From contig JALOOX010000004.1 of NCBI GenBank assembly GCA_025454175.1, forward strand, positions 1 to 64,000: a DNA stretch of 64,000 nt, given 5' to 3'. The notes under the pieces are model-generated. The model was given only the letters and a program-made list of their open reading frames with translations, did not search any database and was not told the origin of the DNA. Shown piece after piece: positions 46,306 through 54,053 of the stretch; the stretch's first letter is position 1, and each line of letters opens with the position of its first letter. The translations under genes and the position numbers were made by a program. The DNA is from Syntrophobacteraceae bacterium (GTDB taxonomy: Bacteria > Desulfobacterota > Syntrophobacteria > Syntrophobacterales > Syntrophobacteraceae).

Positions 46306-46767
46306 TCAGGAGATGTTGGGCATCAGGGCCCATTTGACGAACCAGGAGGAAGCCTCTGGACTCCGGTCGAGACACACGATACCTCCGTTCTGGAACTTGA
46401 AGACCATGGGATTTTCGGCGCCTATGATGAGGAATGAGGCCAGTTTTTCCATGAAGGGAAGATGCCCGACGAGCATGAGACCCTCTTCGGGCTTGAGCTT
46501 CAATGACCATGGCGCCACGGGATCCAGAGGTCCAAGACCCTCCGCGGCCTGAATGCCGCCGGGAGGCTCCAGGATGCTCCCCATGATGGTCGCGGTCTGC
46601 AGCGCCCGCTGCTTTCCACTGTGCAGAATCCTCGCCACCAAGACCCCGTAGCCTTGGGCCACCCCGGCAATGCGCTCCACCTGGGAAACGCCTTCCACGG
46701 ACAGGCCCTGGTCAGGGTCAACATCCCTGGGCAGACTGCGGCCATGCTGGACCAGATAAAGCGCCAT
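46306..46767 (-). CDS. SixA-like histidine phosphatase
   Basis: 153 residues of the histidine phosphatase superfamily. The first motif is ALYLVQHGRSLP, so the usual RHG reads QHG while the phospho-accepting His is kept. HSGKQRALQTATIM and LMLVGHLPFMEKLASFL (second catalytic His) follow. SixA removes phosphate from phosphohistidine proteins; the substrate here is unknown. The ATG at 46767 has AAGGAGGTGTTTACC upstream; the longer frame to 46860 is not needed. It is the last gene of a three-gene minus-strand operon. Confidence 0.82.
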   Translation of the reverse strand: MALYLVQHGRSLPRDVDPDQGLSVEGVSQVERIAGVAQGYGVLVARILHSGKQRALQTATIMGSILEPPGGIQAAEGLGPLDPVAPWSLKLKPEEGLMLVGHLPFMEKLASFLIIGAENPMVFKFQNGGIVCLDRSPEASSWFVKWALMPNIS

Positions 46768-46792
46768 GGTAAACACCTCCTTGCCGCCCGCC

Positions 46793-47218
46793 TCACCCTT
46801 GGACGCCCGTCGGTGGATGGCAGGCGAATATGGTTGAGTCTCCAAAACCAGGAATCCCATCCTCGTGCGGAAAGGGAGTCCGCTCGATGACTTCCGGGGC
46901 CAGCCGGCTTGAATCGTCGAAGATGAGGAAGGCGAAATGCAGGAGGTTGAGCCTTTCGTCGTAGCGCTTCTTCAGCAGGAAGAAATACAGGTCGCGTACT
47001 GCCTCGTCGCGGGCCACCCCATGACGTCGCCTGGCATCGAGGAACAGCTCGACAAACGGAGGAGAGGGAGACGCCAGGGACTGCACGAACGGCTCACCCT
47101 GAAAGGCCGGCTCGTCGCCTTCAAGAACGTGGGCCTCAAACTCCTTCAGCAGGCGATCCCAAGGAATGCTGATCAGATTACTCGACACCGAATCAAACCC
47201 TCCAGACCACTTGTCCAC
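46793..47218 (-). CDS. Hypothetical protein in the SYLF-SixA operon
   Basis: About 141 residues starting at GTG 47218 (DKWSGGFDSVSSNLISIPWD). It is mostly helical and charged, with EAHVLEGDEPAFQGEPFVQS, RDEAVRDLYFFLLKKRYDE and LLHFAFLIFDDSSRLAPEV. There is no signal peptide and a single Cys near the C-terminus. I do not recognise the family. AGGGAGTGAGACC upstream is a slightly distant Shine-Dalgarno. It lies 27 bases after the SYLF gene and 25 bases before the SixA-like gene, so joint expression is likely. Confidence 0.62.
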   Translation of the reverse strand: MDKWSGGFDSVSSNLISIPWDRLLKEFEAHVLEGDEPAFQGEPFVQSLASPSPPFVELFLDARRRHGVARDEAVRDLYFFLLKKRYDERLNLLHFAFLIFDDSSRLAPEVIERTPFPHEDGIPGFGDSTIFACHPPTGVQG

Positions 47219-47245
47219 AAAGGTCTCACTCCCTGGGACTCAAAT

Positions 47246-47980
47246 TCACTGCTGGAGGTCTCCGCTGGTAATCGGTGCCGCAGGCGTCATTCCCTGCCCC
47301 GAGTGCTTCGCGAGGGTTTGCCTGAGCTGCCCGGCTATGGGCGGTGCCTGGATTTCCGCGCTGTTGAAGATCTGCACCGGAATCACCGCCGGGATATTGT
47401 AGAAGTTGGAAGTAGCCTGATAATTGACCTGTATGGCAGCCCCCTCCAGGGAAACGCCGGCAAACAATCCCCGACTCCGCGAATAGGACAGGATTTCCGA
47501 GCGCAGAAGAACGTCCGTGCTGGCTTCCGCGTGGCGACCGACCGGGCCGGCCGCCACGGACGCGTCCGCCCCCAGGGTGAACTTGCCACCGGTGATGGCA
47601 TCCATGCTCCTGATGGTCCGAAAAACCAGTATGATATCCGTCGACTGCGCCCCGATCTGCCAACCGATGCTGCCACCCATCAGCCGATAGAACACGGGAT
47701 TGCTCCAGCCTCGGTCTTGATTCCTGAGGACCACAATCCCCTCGCCGTATCGTGCGCCAAGGATGAAGCCGGCCTTCAAGAGGCCCGGAAAGATCGCGAT
47801 TCCCGCGGCATCCCTCAGAAGGTGCTCGGGGATGCCCCCCTCGGGGATCGACATGATTTCGTCCATGACGTGGATGGCGGAAGACACCCTGGATACTTCA
47901 CTTCCCCAGCCAAGGCCGGAGGAAGGAAGAACAAAACTGATGGTCAGGATCGATAGACACGCTGATATTGCTTTGCTCAT
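47246..47980 (-). CDS. Secreted SYLF-domain (Ysc84-type) lipid-binding protein
   Basis: 244 residues. A signal peptide (KAISACLSILTISFVLPSSG) is followed by the SYLF/Ysc84 domain (IPEHLLRDAAGIAIFPGLLK; AGFILGARYGEGIVVLR; GGSIGWQIGAQSTDIILVFR; GKFTLGADASVAAGPVGR; SRSRGLFAGVSLEGAAI). Members bind phospholipids; bacterial ones are periplasmic or surface proteins of unclear role. The ATG at 47980 follows GAGGAGGAGGCCCC. First gene of the operon with the hypothetical and SixA-like genes. Confidence 0.9.
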   Translation of the reverse strand: MSKAISACLSILTISFVLPSSGLGWGSEVSRVSSAIHVMDEIMSIPEGGIPEHLLRDAAGIAIFPGLLKAGFILGARYGEGIVVLRNQDRGWSNPVFYRLMGGSIGWQIGAQSTDIILVFRTIRSMDAITGGKFTLGADASVAAGPVGRHAEASTDVLLRSEILSYSRSRGLFAGVSLEGAAIQVNYQATSNFYNIPAVIPVQIFNSAEIQAPPIAGQLRQTLAKHSGQGMTPAAPITSGDLQQ

Positions 47981-48269
47981 GAGGGGCCTCCTCCTCGATA
48001 TTGTGCGATGTTGGCTGATTTGACGCCGGATGTCTGGACGCATCATGCCATGAAACGGTTTTGAGTTCAAATCCCCTGGAGTCCAATGGGAGAGAACGAT
48101 TTTGTTCTTTTTCTTCGGGGACTTCCCCAAGACCCGCGAAAATCTACTTCCCTTCTATCTTGATGCTATGTTAGCTATCTCCGCTTTTTTGGAGACCAGC
48201 CTCCCGGAGCTTCTCGAGTCCGACCCGCCAGGGCTTCATATGAGAGCGGTTCCAGGGGTCGGAGGACAG
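47981..48269. other. Gene-poor intergenic region
   Basis: This stretch should hold the promoter of the minus-strand SYLF operon. I see no strong -35/-10 pair. Plus-strand frames such as the one from 48102 have no Shine-Dalgarno and no family resemblance and are not called. Confidence 0.3.
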
Positions 48270-48400
48270 GGGACAGTCCAACGCGACGGCGGTTTGGCAT
48301 GAATAATGCCCTGATCGTTTTCCGTCGCACTCGGGTGTTAAGGGAAGCCGGCGGCAAACCGATAGTGTCGGTGAAACAGCAAGCCCTAAATGGAAATCGA
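48270..48400 (+). ncRNA. Possible structured RNA leader
   Basis: GCAT and ATGC enclose a short hairpin (about 48296-48308). This sits inside a longer pairing of CGGTTTG (about 48288) with CAAACCG (about 48354), followed by another hairpin ACCGA-TAGTG-TCGGT. The segment GGCAAACCG, hairpin, then GAAACAGCAAGCCC faintly recalls the c-di-GMP-I (GEMM) riboswitch core, but the flanking conserved parts are missing. It lies upstream of the small ORF at 48476. A covariance search would settle it. Confidence 0.22.
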
Positions 48401-48475
48401 AGCTTTCAGCACCAGGTGCGATCAACGGACCTGGCGCAGCACGGGAACCGATTAGAATTCAGAAAGGTTGGATAC

Positions 48476-48622
48476 ATGTTAGAATTACCGTTTATCGTGA
48501 TGGGACTCGGGATGTTGTTCTACCTGGAGGAGTGGACCTCTGAGAAGCCAAGCTTCATGAGAGCCGCGGTGTTCGTCGGCGCCGTGATCGAAAGCACCGT
48601 CTGCCTTGCCTTTCGAGCATGA
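48476..48622 (+). CDS. Possible small two-helix membrane protein
   Basis: 48 residues with two hydrophobic stretches, LPFIVMGLGMLFYLEEW and FMRAAVFVGAVIESTVCLAF, joined by a short polar turn. The ATG at 48476 has AAAGGTTGG upstream. The frame is open further (from 48299), but the earlier part looks non-coding. A perfect hairpin follows directly after the stop. No family recognised; it may be a chance ORF. Confidence 0.35.
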   Translation: MLELPFIVMGLGMLFYLEEWTSEKPSFMRAAVFVGAVIESTVCLAFRA

Positions 48623-48628
48623 CCTCAA

Positions 48629-48655
48629 AGAGCCCGGGGAGTGTTCCCGGGCTCT
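48629..48655 (+). terminator. Perfect hairpin after the small ORF
   Basis: AGAGCCCGGG (48629-48638) and CCCGGGCTCT (48646-48655) form a perfect ten-base stem with a seven-base loop, seven bases after the stop at 48622. It is followed by CCCCGAG, not T residues. On the minus strand it is preceded by a T-poor stretch as well, so efficiency as an intrinsic terminator is doubtful. Confidence 0.45.
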
Positions 48656-48799
48656 CCCCGAGACATGCCGGACCTGAAGTCCTGGACGCCCCTCAGGTGC
48701 TCCTCCTCTCGGAAAGCCCCTGATTGCCCCTCTTGTGCTCTCAACCACCGTCTCCATCCCGCCAACCGTAATCGCTGTATCGTCCGAAGGGACTCTTTC

Positions 48800-48828
48800 T
48801 TGACAAAGGACTGACAGCCAAGTATCAA
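48800..48828 (+). promoter_or_regulatory. Predicted sigma-70 promoter of the TRAP operon
   Basis: A consensus TTGACA (48800-48805) is followed after exactly 17 bases by TATCAA (48823-48828), about 100 bases upstream of the TatT-like gene. It is the best -35 box in this part of the window and lies in otherwise gene-free sequence (48656-48925). Confidence 0.55.
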
Positions 48829-48925
48829 ATCGCAATGTCACAACCTGCTTGTGGTGATTGACGAATAGCCCCGACTTGCGGTTGTGGGGCTTCCACTGCT
48901 CATGGCGTGTTGAGGGATGTGTCGG

Positions 48926-49828
48926 ATGATCCTGCCTTCGAGACCTCATCGCTTGGCTCTTGCATTTCTGATGCTGTTCCCGCTTTCGGGCTGCTTTCCC
49001 GTGAAATCAGCGCGAGTGGCCTCCGTTGCCCTGACTCTCGACGACGTGGCCAGGGCAACCGCAAGGCATTCGGATCCCGAGCTCGTCCGAGCAGGGACTC
49101 CCGCTTACCTGATGCTGCTGGGTGGACTCCTGGAGGCCTATCCAGAGAACCGACGGCTGCACCTGGCCGCATGCCAGGCCTATGCGAGCTACGCGGCAGC
49201 ACTCCCGTGGAAGGCCGAGTCCGCGGCCAGGATTCAAGCCCTGTACCTCAAGGCCAGGAATCACGGATATCGAGCTCTTCCCGGCGAGCTAGCGGAACGG
49301 TTCCCATCCGCCGCCGAAGGAGACATCGAGAGCTTCACGGCGTTGCTGCGCAGACTTGGGGCCGGGGAGGTCCCTGCCCTGTTCTGGACCACCGCGGCAT
49401 GGGCGGGATGGATCGGCGCAAGCCAGGGCCGGCCCGAAGCCCTGGCCGACCTGCCGGCCCTGGAGGCCGCCATTCAACGCCTCCTGGAGCTGGACGAATC
49501 ATTCCATTTCGGTGGTCCCCATCTGCTCATGGCTGTTTATCTCTCGGCGAAGCCCCCGGTGAGCGAGAGACAGCTGGCGCGGGCTCGAGAACACTTCGAC
49601 CGGACCTTCCAGCTGGGAGGAGACCAGGTGCTTTCGGCCCGGGTGATGTATGCGGAATACTACGCCCGGGGGATCCGGGACCGGCGCCTTTTCGAATCGA
49701 CCTTGCGCGGCGTCCTCGAAGCCCCCGAGGGGCAGATCCCCGAGCTGACCCTTTCCAACGCACTGGCCAGGGAAAAGGCACGCAGTCTTCTGGAGCGAAC
49801 GGATGAATACTTTGACAGCCCATTGTAA
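48926..49828 (+). CDS. TRAP transporter TatT-type lipoprotein
   Basis: About 300 residues. A lipoprotein signal (LALAFLMLFPLSGC) has the lipobox LSGC. The mature part is all-helical with repeats resembling the TatT fold (LMLLGGLLEAYPENRRLHLA; AACQAYASYAAAL; LALARE-type C-terminal ALAREKARSLLERTDEYF). TatT proteins form a trimeric periplasmic complex with the TRAP solute receptor and are proposed to help hydrophobic or organic-acid ligands. The ATG at 48926 sits nine bases after GAGGG; an ATG at 48917 is too close. It overlaps the dctP-type gene by 26 bases. Confidence 0.85.
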   Translation: MILPSRPHRLALAFLMLFPLSGCFPVKSARVASVALTLDDVARATARHSDPELVRAGTPAYLMLLGGLLEAYPENRRLHLAACQAYASYAAALPWKAESAARIQALYLKARNHGYRALPGELAERFPSAAEGDIESFTALLRRLGAGEVPALFWTTAAWAGWIGASQGRPEALADLPALEAAIQRLLELDESFHFGGPHLLMAVYLSAKPPVSERQLARAREHFDRTFQLGGDQVLSARVMYAEYYARGIRDRRLFESTLRGVLEAPEGQIPELTLSNALAREKARSLLERTDEYFDSPL

Positions 49829-50894
49829 AGGGATATTCCAGCGCCCATGGACCGGCGGCTGGTCTCGAAGCGCGGTTTTGGGGGCTTGTTTGCTCCTCAC
49901 CGCCCTCGGGTTTGGCCGGCCGGCGCCCGTTCTCTCCGCCGGCGCGCCTGAAATCGAGCTCAAGCTGGCCACCCTGGCTCCGGAAAACAGCTCGCTCACC
50001 CGGATTTTTGAAGAGATGAACCTGGAGGTCATCCGGGAAACGGGCGGGAAGGTCGGCTTCAAGCTGTTCGCGGGTGCGGTCATGGGGGATGAAGAGGATG
50101 TACTCCGCAAGCTCAGAGCCAACGTGATCCATGGAGCGGCATTCACATCTCCCGCCCTCACCGATATCAATCCGGATCTTCGAGCCTTTCTCATCCCTTT
50201 CTTGTTCAACGACAACCGCGAAGTGGACCATGTTCTGGCGAATATGGATCAAACCCTCAAGCGCAAGTTCGAAGAGAAGGGTTATGTGGTCCTGGGATGG
50301 CCGGAGCTGGGTTTCCTCTATTTGATGTCCTCGAGTCCCGTGGCCGGCCTTGAGGATCTCAAGGGCAAGCGCGTATGGGCCAAGGCCAATGCCCCCATGT
50401 CCCAGGCCCTCATCGATCGTGTCGGGGTCTCGACGGTCGCCATCGGAGTTCCCGACGTCCTCATGGGGCTGCAGACGCGGCTGGTCGATGTGGTCTACAA
50501 CTCGCCCTATTATGCCCTCGCGACCCAGTGGAACACCCAGGTCAAGTACCTCACCGACCTGCCGCTGACCTACATCGGTGGCGCTCTCCTTCTGGACGGG
50601 AAGGCATTCGGCAGGATACCGGCCCCCCTGCAGGGGAAGGTCAGGGAGGTTTGCGGCAAACATGTCGGCCGCCTGGTGGAGAGAACGCGCAAGGACAATG
50701 CCGAGGCCATGGAGCTGATCTTCAAACGGGGCGTCAAAAAAATCACGCCGTCGATGGCGCAGGTCCAGGCATTCAAGGATTTGAGCGATGCCGCCATGAA
50801 GGATCTCGACCCCAAGCTGCTGCCCCCCGAAGCGACCCAGACCGTGAGGAGGCTTCTGATCGAGCACCGATCAAGCTCGAAGAATCGGCCATGA
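49803..50894 (+). CDS. dctP: TRAP transporter solute-binding protein, DctP family
   Basis: 363 residues with an N-terminal signal (AVLGACLLLTALGFGRPAPV, cleavage near LSA-GAP) and the periplasmic DctP fold: IELKLATLAPENSSLTRIFE, VIHGAAFTSPALTDINPDLR, LEDLKGKRVWAKANAPMSQA and VDVVYNSPYYALATQWNTQV. The Arg in GKRVWA corresponds to the residue that usually binds the ligand carboxylate. Substrate unknown, probably an organic acid. The ATG overlaps the TatT gene, with GGAGCGAACGG before it; its stop overlaps dctQ (ATGA). Confidence 0.93.
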   Translation: MNTLTAHCKGIFQRPWTGGWSRSAVLGACLLLTALGFGRPAPVLSAGAPEIELKLATLAPENSSLTRIFEEMNLEVIRETGGKVGFKLFAGAVMGDEEDVLRKLRANVIHGAAFTSPALTDINPDLRAFLIPFLFNDNREVDHVLANMDQTLKRKFEEKGYVVLGWPELGFLYLMSSSPVAGLEDLKGKRVWAKANAPMSQALIDRVGVSTVAIGVPDVLMGLQTRLVDVVYNSPYYALATQWNTQVKYLTDLPLTYIGGALLLDGKAFGRIPAPLQGKVREVCGKHVGRLVERTRKDNAEAMELIFKRGVKKITPSMAQVQAFKDLSDAAMKDLDPKLLPPEATQTVRRLLIEHRSSSKNRP

Positions 50895-51400
50895 GCCCTC
50901 CCACCGCAGAGGTCATTCGCCGGGCGGCAGCGGTCTATTCAGAGGTTGAACGTTGGACTGTCGTGCTCTTGATGGTCGTCCTGGTTCTTTTTGCGCTGTA
51001 TCAGATCGTTTTGCGCAATTTCTTCTTCACGGGGGTCATCTGGGGGGACAATTTTCTTCGGCACCTGGTCCTCTGGATCGGCTTCCTCGGGGCCTGCCGT
51101 GCCACGGCCGAAGGGAAGCACATACAGATCGAGCTTCACGCCCTGATTCCCGAAGGATATTTCAGGTCTGTCCTGAGTCTGGTGCGGATCATTTTCCTCA
51201 CGGCCGTATGCGCCGCCCTGTTTTACGCATCCTGGAGCTTCGTCACCAATGAAAGGACCGCGGGAGACCTGGCCTTTCTGAGAATCCCCTACTGGTGGCT
51301 GGAGACAATATTTCCCGTGAGCTTCCTGGTCATGACCCTGCGCAGCCTGAGCCAGCTCCGGCAAAACCTTCGCGCTTTCGGGCGTGGGGCGCATCCATGA
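50891..51400 (+). CDS. dctQ: TRAP transporter small membrane subunit DctQ
   Basis: 169 residues with four membrane helices (WTVVLLMVVLVLFALYQIVL; HLVLWIGFLGACRATAEGKH; VRIIFLTAVCAALFYASW; ETIFPVSFLVMTLRSL). The family motif is GDNFLRHLVLWIGFLGA with downstream GKHIQIE. DctQ pairs with DctM in the inner membrane. Four-base ATGA overlaps at both ends couple it to dctP and dctM. Confidence 0.93.
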   Translation: MSPPTAEVIRRAAAVYSEVERWTVVLLMVVLVLFALYQIVLRNFFFTGVIWGDNFLRHLVLWIGFLGACRATAEGKHIQIELHALIPEGYFRSVLSLVRIIFLTAVCAALFYASWSFVTNERTAGDLAFLRIPYWWLETIFPVSFLVMTLRSLSQLRQNLRAFGRGAHP

Positions 51401-52677
51401 AATCCTTTTCCGTGCTTCTGCTCAGCCTGGCCGCCCTGTCCGGAGCCCCCCTGTTCTCGGTCATTGCGGGGGCATCCATCCTTGCGCTCCTCATCCTCCA
51501 AATCGACCTTTCGCTGGTCATAATCGAGATGTACCGGCTGGCGTCCAATCCCATGCTCGTGGCCCTGATGCTTTTCGCCCTGGCCGGTTACATGCTGGCG
51601 GAAAGCAATGCCAGCAAGCGTCTCGTGCGCCTGAGCATGGCGCTCCTGGGTCGAGCACCCGGCGGCCTGGCCATCGTCGCCCTGCTCACCTCGGCCTTCT
51701 TCACAGCCCTCACCGGGGCATCGGGCATCACCATCGTTGCCCTGGGAGGACTCCTGCTCCCGGCCCTCGTCGAGGACCGGTACCCCGAGAAGTTCTCCCT
51801 GGGACTCCTCACAACCTGTGGGAGCCTGGGCCTGCTCTTTCCACCCAGTCTTCCGCTCATCGTGTACGGCATGGTGGCCGAGGTCAAGATATCGGAGCTC
51901 TTTGTGGCCGGAGTCCTGCCCGGCCTCCTGATGATGACCCTCCTCGCACTGTACTCGGTATGGCAGGGAGCCCGAAAGCAGCGGCGGAGCTGCCCCGGCG
52001 AGCGGTGCGAAGCTCCCAGGAGCATGGGCGAAATCATGGTCGCCCTGAAGGAAGCCGTCTGGGAGCTTCTGCTGCCCGTTGTGGTGATCGGCGGGATCTT
52101 CAGCGGCTTTCTCGCCGTGAGCGAGGCTGCGGCCATCACGGTGCTCTATGTCTTCCTGGTGGAAACGGTCATACACCGGGAGGTGACGCTTCGGGATCTT
52201 CCACCCGTCATTCTGAAGACGGCCGTGATGGTGGGAGCCATCGTGCTGATCCTGGGGGCATCCCTGGCGTTCAACAGCTTTCTGGTGGATCAGCAGGTGC
52301 CGAGCCGAATCCTCGAGCTCATGCAGGACCACGTCCAGAGCAGGACCGGCTTTCTCATCCTCCTGAATATCTTCCTCCTCGGTGTCGGCTGCCTCCTCGA
52401 CATGTTTTCCGCCCTGGTCATCGTGGTTCCGCTCATCGTCCCCATTGCCGCCAGCTACGGAGTCGATCCGCTTCACCTCGGAGTGATCTTTCTCACGAAC
52501 CTCCAGATCGGGTATTCGACTCCACCGGTGGGGATGGACCTTTTCATTGCCGGCCTCCGGTTCGAGAAGCCCGTCATTTACCTTTATGTCGCTTCACTCC
52601 CCTTTCTGGCTATTCTCCTGACGACCCTGGCGATCATCACCTTCTTCCCCTCCCTTACCCTCGTGCTGGTCCGATAA
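51397..52677 (+). CDS. dctM: TRAP transporter large membrane subunit DctM
   Basis: 426 residues with about twelve hydrophobic segments. The DctM signatures are SAFFTALTGASGITIVALGG, TTCGSLGLLFPPSLPLIVYG and NLQIGYSTPPVGMDLFIAGL. DctM is the Na+- or H+-driven channel subunit of TRAP transporters. The ATG at 51397 overlaps the dctQ stop (ATGA). The frame is open back to 51295, but that part overlaps dctQ and is not homologous. The operon ends here; an acyl-CoA dehydrogenase gene follows after 98 bases. Confidence 0.93.
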   Translation: MKSFSVLLLSLAALSGAPLFSVIAGASILALLILQIDLSLVIIEMYRLASNPMLVALMLFALAGYMLAESNASKRLVRLSMALLGRAPGGLAIVALLTSAFFTALTGASGITIVALGGLLLPALVEDRYPEKFSLGLLTTCGSLGLLFPPSLPLIVYGMVAEVKISELFVAGVLPGLLMMTLLALYSVWQGARKQRRSCPGERCEAPRSMGEIMVALKEAVWELLLPVVVIGGIFSGFLAVSEAAAITVLYVFLVETVIHREVTLRDLPPVILKTAVMVGAIVLILGASLAFNSFLVDQQVPSRILELMQDHVQSRTGFLILLNIFLLGVGCLLDMFSALVIVVPLIVPIAASYGVDPLHLGVIFLTNLQIGYSTPPVGMDLFIAGLRFEKPVIYLYVASLPFLAILLTTLAIITFFPSLTLVLVR

Positions 52678-52775
52678 CCGGCCCGGCACCGTGGATTTCG
52701 GTCCAGCTCCGACATTATATTATGACCACTGGAGAAGATGAAAGCAGGCCATACCTCGAACAGGAGTCGACAATC

Positions 52776-53942
52776 ATGGATTTTCTACTTCCCCCGGATG
52801 TTCAGGAAGACCGGAATCGTTTTGTCCGGTTCCTCGAGAGCCATGTGAAACCCAACTTGCACCAATGGTACCGAGAGGAGGCCGTGCCCAGGAGCCTCAT
52901 TGAGCAGATGGGGCGGGAGGAGTGGCTGGGCTTCACCTTGAATGGAGGGGGCATCGAGGAGCACGGCGCCCTCAAGCAGGCTCTGCGATCGGAGGAGCTC
53001 GCGAAGCTCTCGCCCGGCGTTGCCGTCGTGGTGCTGGTGCAGATTTCGCTGGGAGCCAAAGGAATATGGCTCTTTGGCTCCCAGGATCAAAAGCGCGCGC
53101 TCCTTGAGCCGGCAGCTCGGGGGGAGCTGCTGATCTGCCTCGGCAACACCGAGCCGGCGGCGGGAAGCGACGTGGCGAGCATCGCCACGCGGGCCGAGAA
53201 GGTTGAGGGCGGTTGGCTGCTGAACGGCACCAAGGCTTACTCGACCAACGCGGCCATGAGCGACCACGCCTTGATCACCGCCATCTCCGATCCTGACGCC
53301 CCCAGGAACCGCAGGCTTTCCATGTACGCGGTGAACCTCTCGGCCGAGGGAGTCAAGAGAAAGAAGCTCAACAAGAAAGTCTGGATCCCCTCCGATCTCA
53401 CACGCATTCAACTGGACAACGTGCTCGTGCCGGATGAAGGGCTTGTGGGCGAGCGCGGTCGTGGGCTGCGGCAGGTCCTGGAGATCTTCACCAACAGCCG
53501 GCTTCCCATCAGCGCCATGACCCTGGGCAATGCCGTGGGGGCCTTCGAGCTCGGCCTGGATCATGCCGGAAAGCGGAGAGCCTTTGGGAGCCCCATCCTG
53601 GATTTTCAGTCCAAGTCCTTCGAAGCCGCCGATCTGTACAGCAGGATGGAGGCGGCCAGACTCATGGTCTACAAGGCCTGCTGGGCCAGGGACCAGGGGC
53701 TGGATTTCCAGCTGGAAGCTTCCATGGCCAAGTATCTCACGGTACAGATCGCCCGGGAGGTGAGCACCTGGGCCGCGGACCTTTTTGGAGCCGCCTCGGT
53801 GGTGCAGGAGCACCCCGTGCACAAGTTCCCCATGGACGCGTGGGCATCCTCACTGGGCGAGGGCACGCAGGACATCCAGAAGCTCATCATCTTCCGGGGC
53901 TTGATGCACAAACTGGCTGAGTCGGAGGCGTCTCAAGCATAA
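52776..53942 (+). CDS. Acyl-CoA dehydrogenase family protein
   Basis: 388 residues of the FAD-dependent acyl-CoA dehydrogenase family. Helical N-domain; middle domain with CLGNTEPAAGSDVASIATRA and GGWLLNGTKAYSTNAAMSDH; helical C-domain with KRRAFGSPILDFQSKSF. The late SSLGEGTQDIQKLII holds the Glu at the catalytic-base position (GEGT). It would oxidise an acyl-CoA to the enoyl-CoA; chain length is not evident. The ATG at 52776 follows CAGGAGTCGACAATC. No ETF or CoA ligase gene is adjacent. Confidence 0.9.
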   Translation: MDFLLPPDVQEDRNRFVRFLESHVKPNLHQWYREEAVPRSLIEQMGREEWLGFTLNGGGIEEHGALKQALRSEELAKLSPGVAVVVLVQISLGAKGIWLFGSQDQKRALLEPAARGELLICLGNTEPAAGSDVASIATRAEKVEGGWLLNGTKAYSTNAAMSDHALITAISDPDAPRNRRLSMYAVNLSAEGVKRKKLNKKVWIPSDLTRIQLDNVLVPDEGLVGERGRGLRQVLEIFTNSRLPISAMTLGNAVGAFELGLDHAGKRRAFGSPILDFQSKSFEAADLYSRMEAARLMVYKACWARDQGLDFQLEASMAKYLTVQIAREVSTWAADLFGAASVVQEHPVHKFPMDAWASSLGEGTQDIQKLIIFRGLMHKLAESEASQA

Positions 53943-54053
53943 CGCGATCCACGCCTGCCCCAACGCGGCACCCTCAAGGACAGGAAGACTTGCGGTCGAA
54001 GCCGGGGGTTAGCTTGAAGCCCGAAGCCCGATGATCGAAAAGGTTCCGAGCGC

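Noticed and set aside
48340-48400. c-di-GMP-I (GEMM) riboswitch
   Set aside because: GGCAAACC followed by a hairpin and GCAAGCC is suggestive, but the CACAGG lead and the receptor helix are absent, so only a generic structured-RNA flag is kept.
48485-48949. Minus-strand ORF over the TRAP promoter region
   Set aside because: Composition is unlike proteins, and it overlaps a consensus promoter and a perfect hairpin.
51384-53942. An 852-codon open frame running through dctM into the acyl-CoA dehydrogenase
   Set aside because: Only the part from ATG 52776 matches a protein family; the upstream part is out of frame with dctM and reads as low-complexity GC-rich translation.
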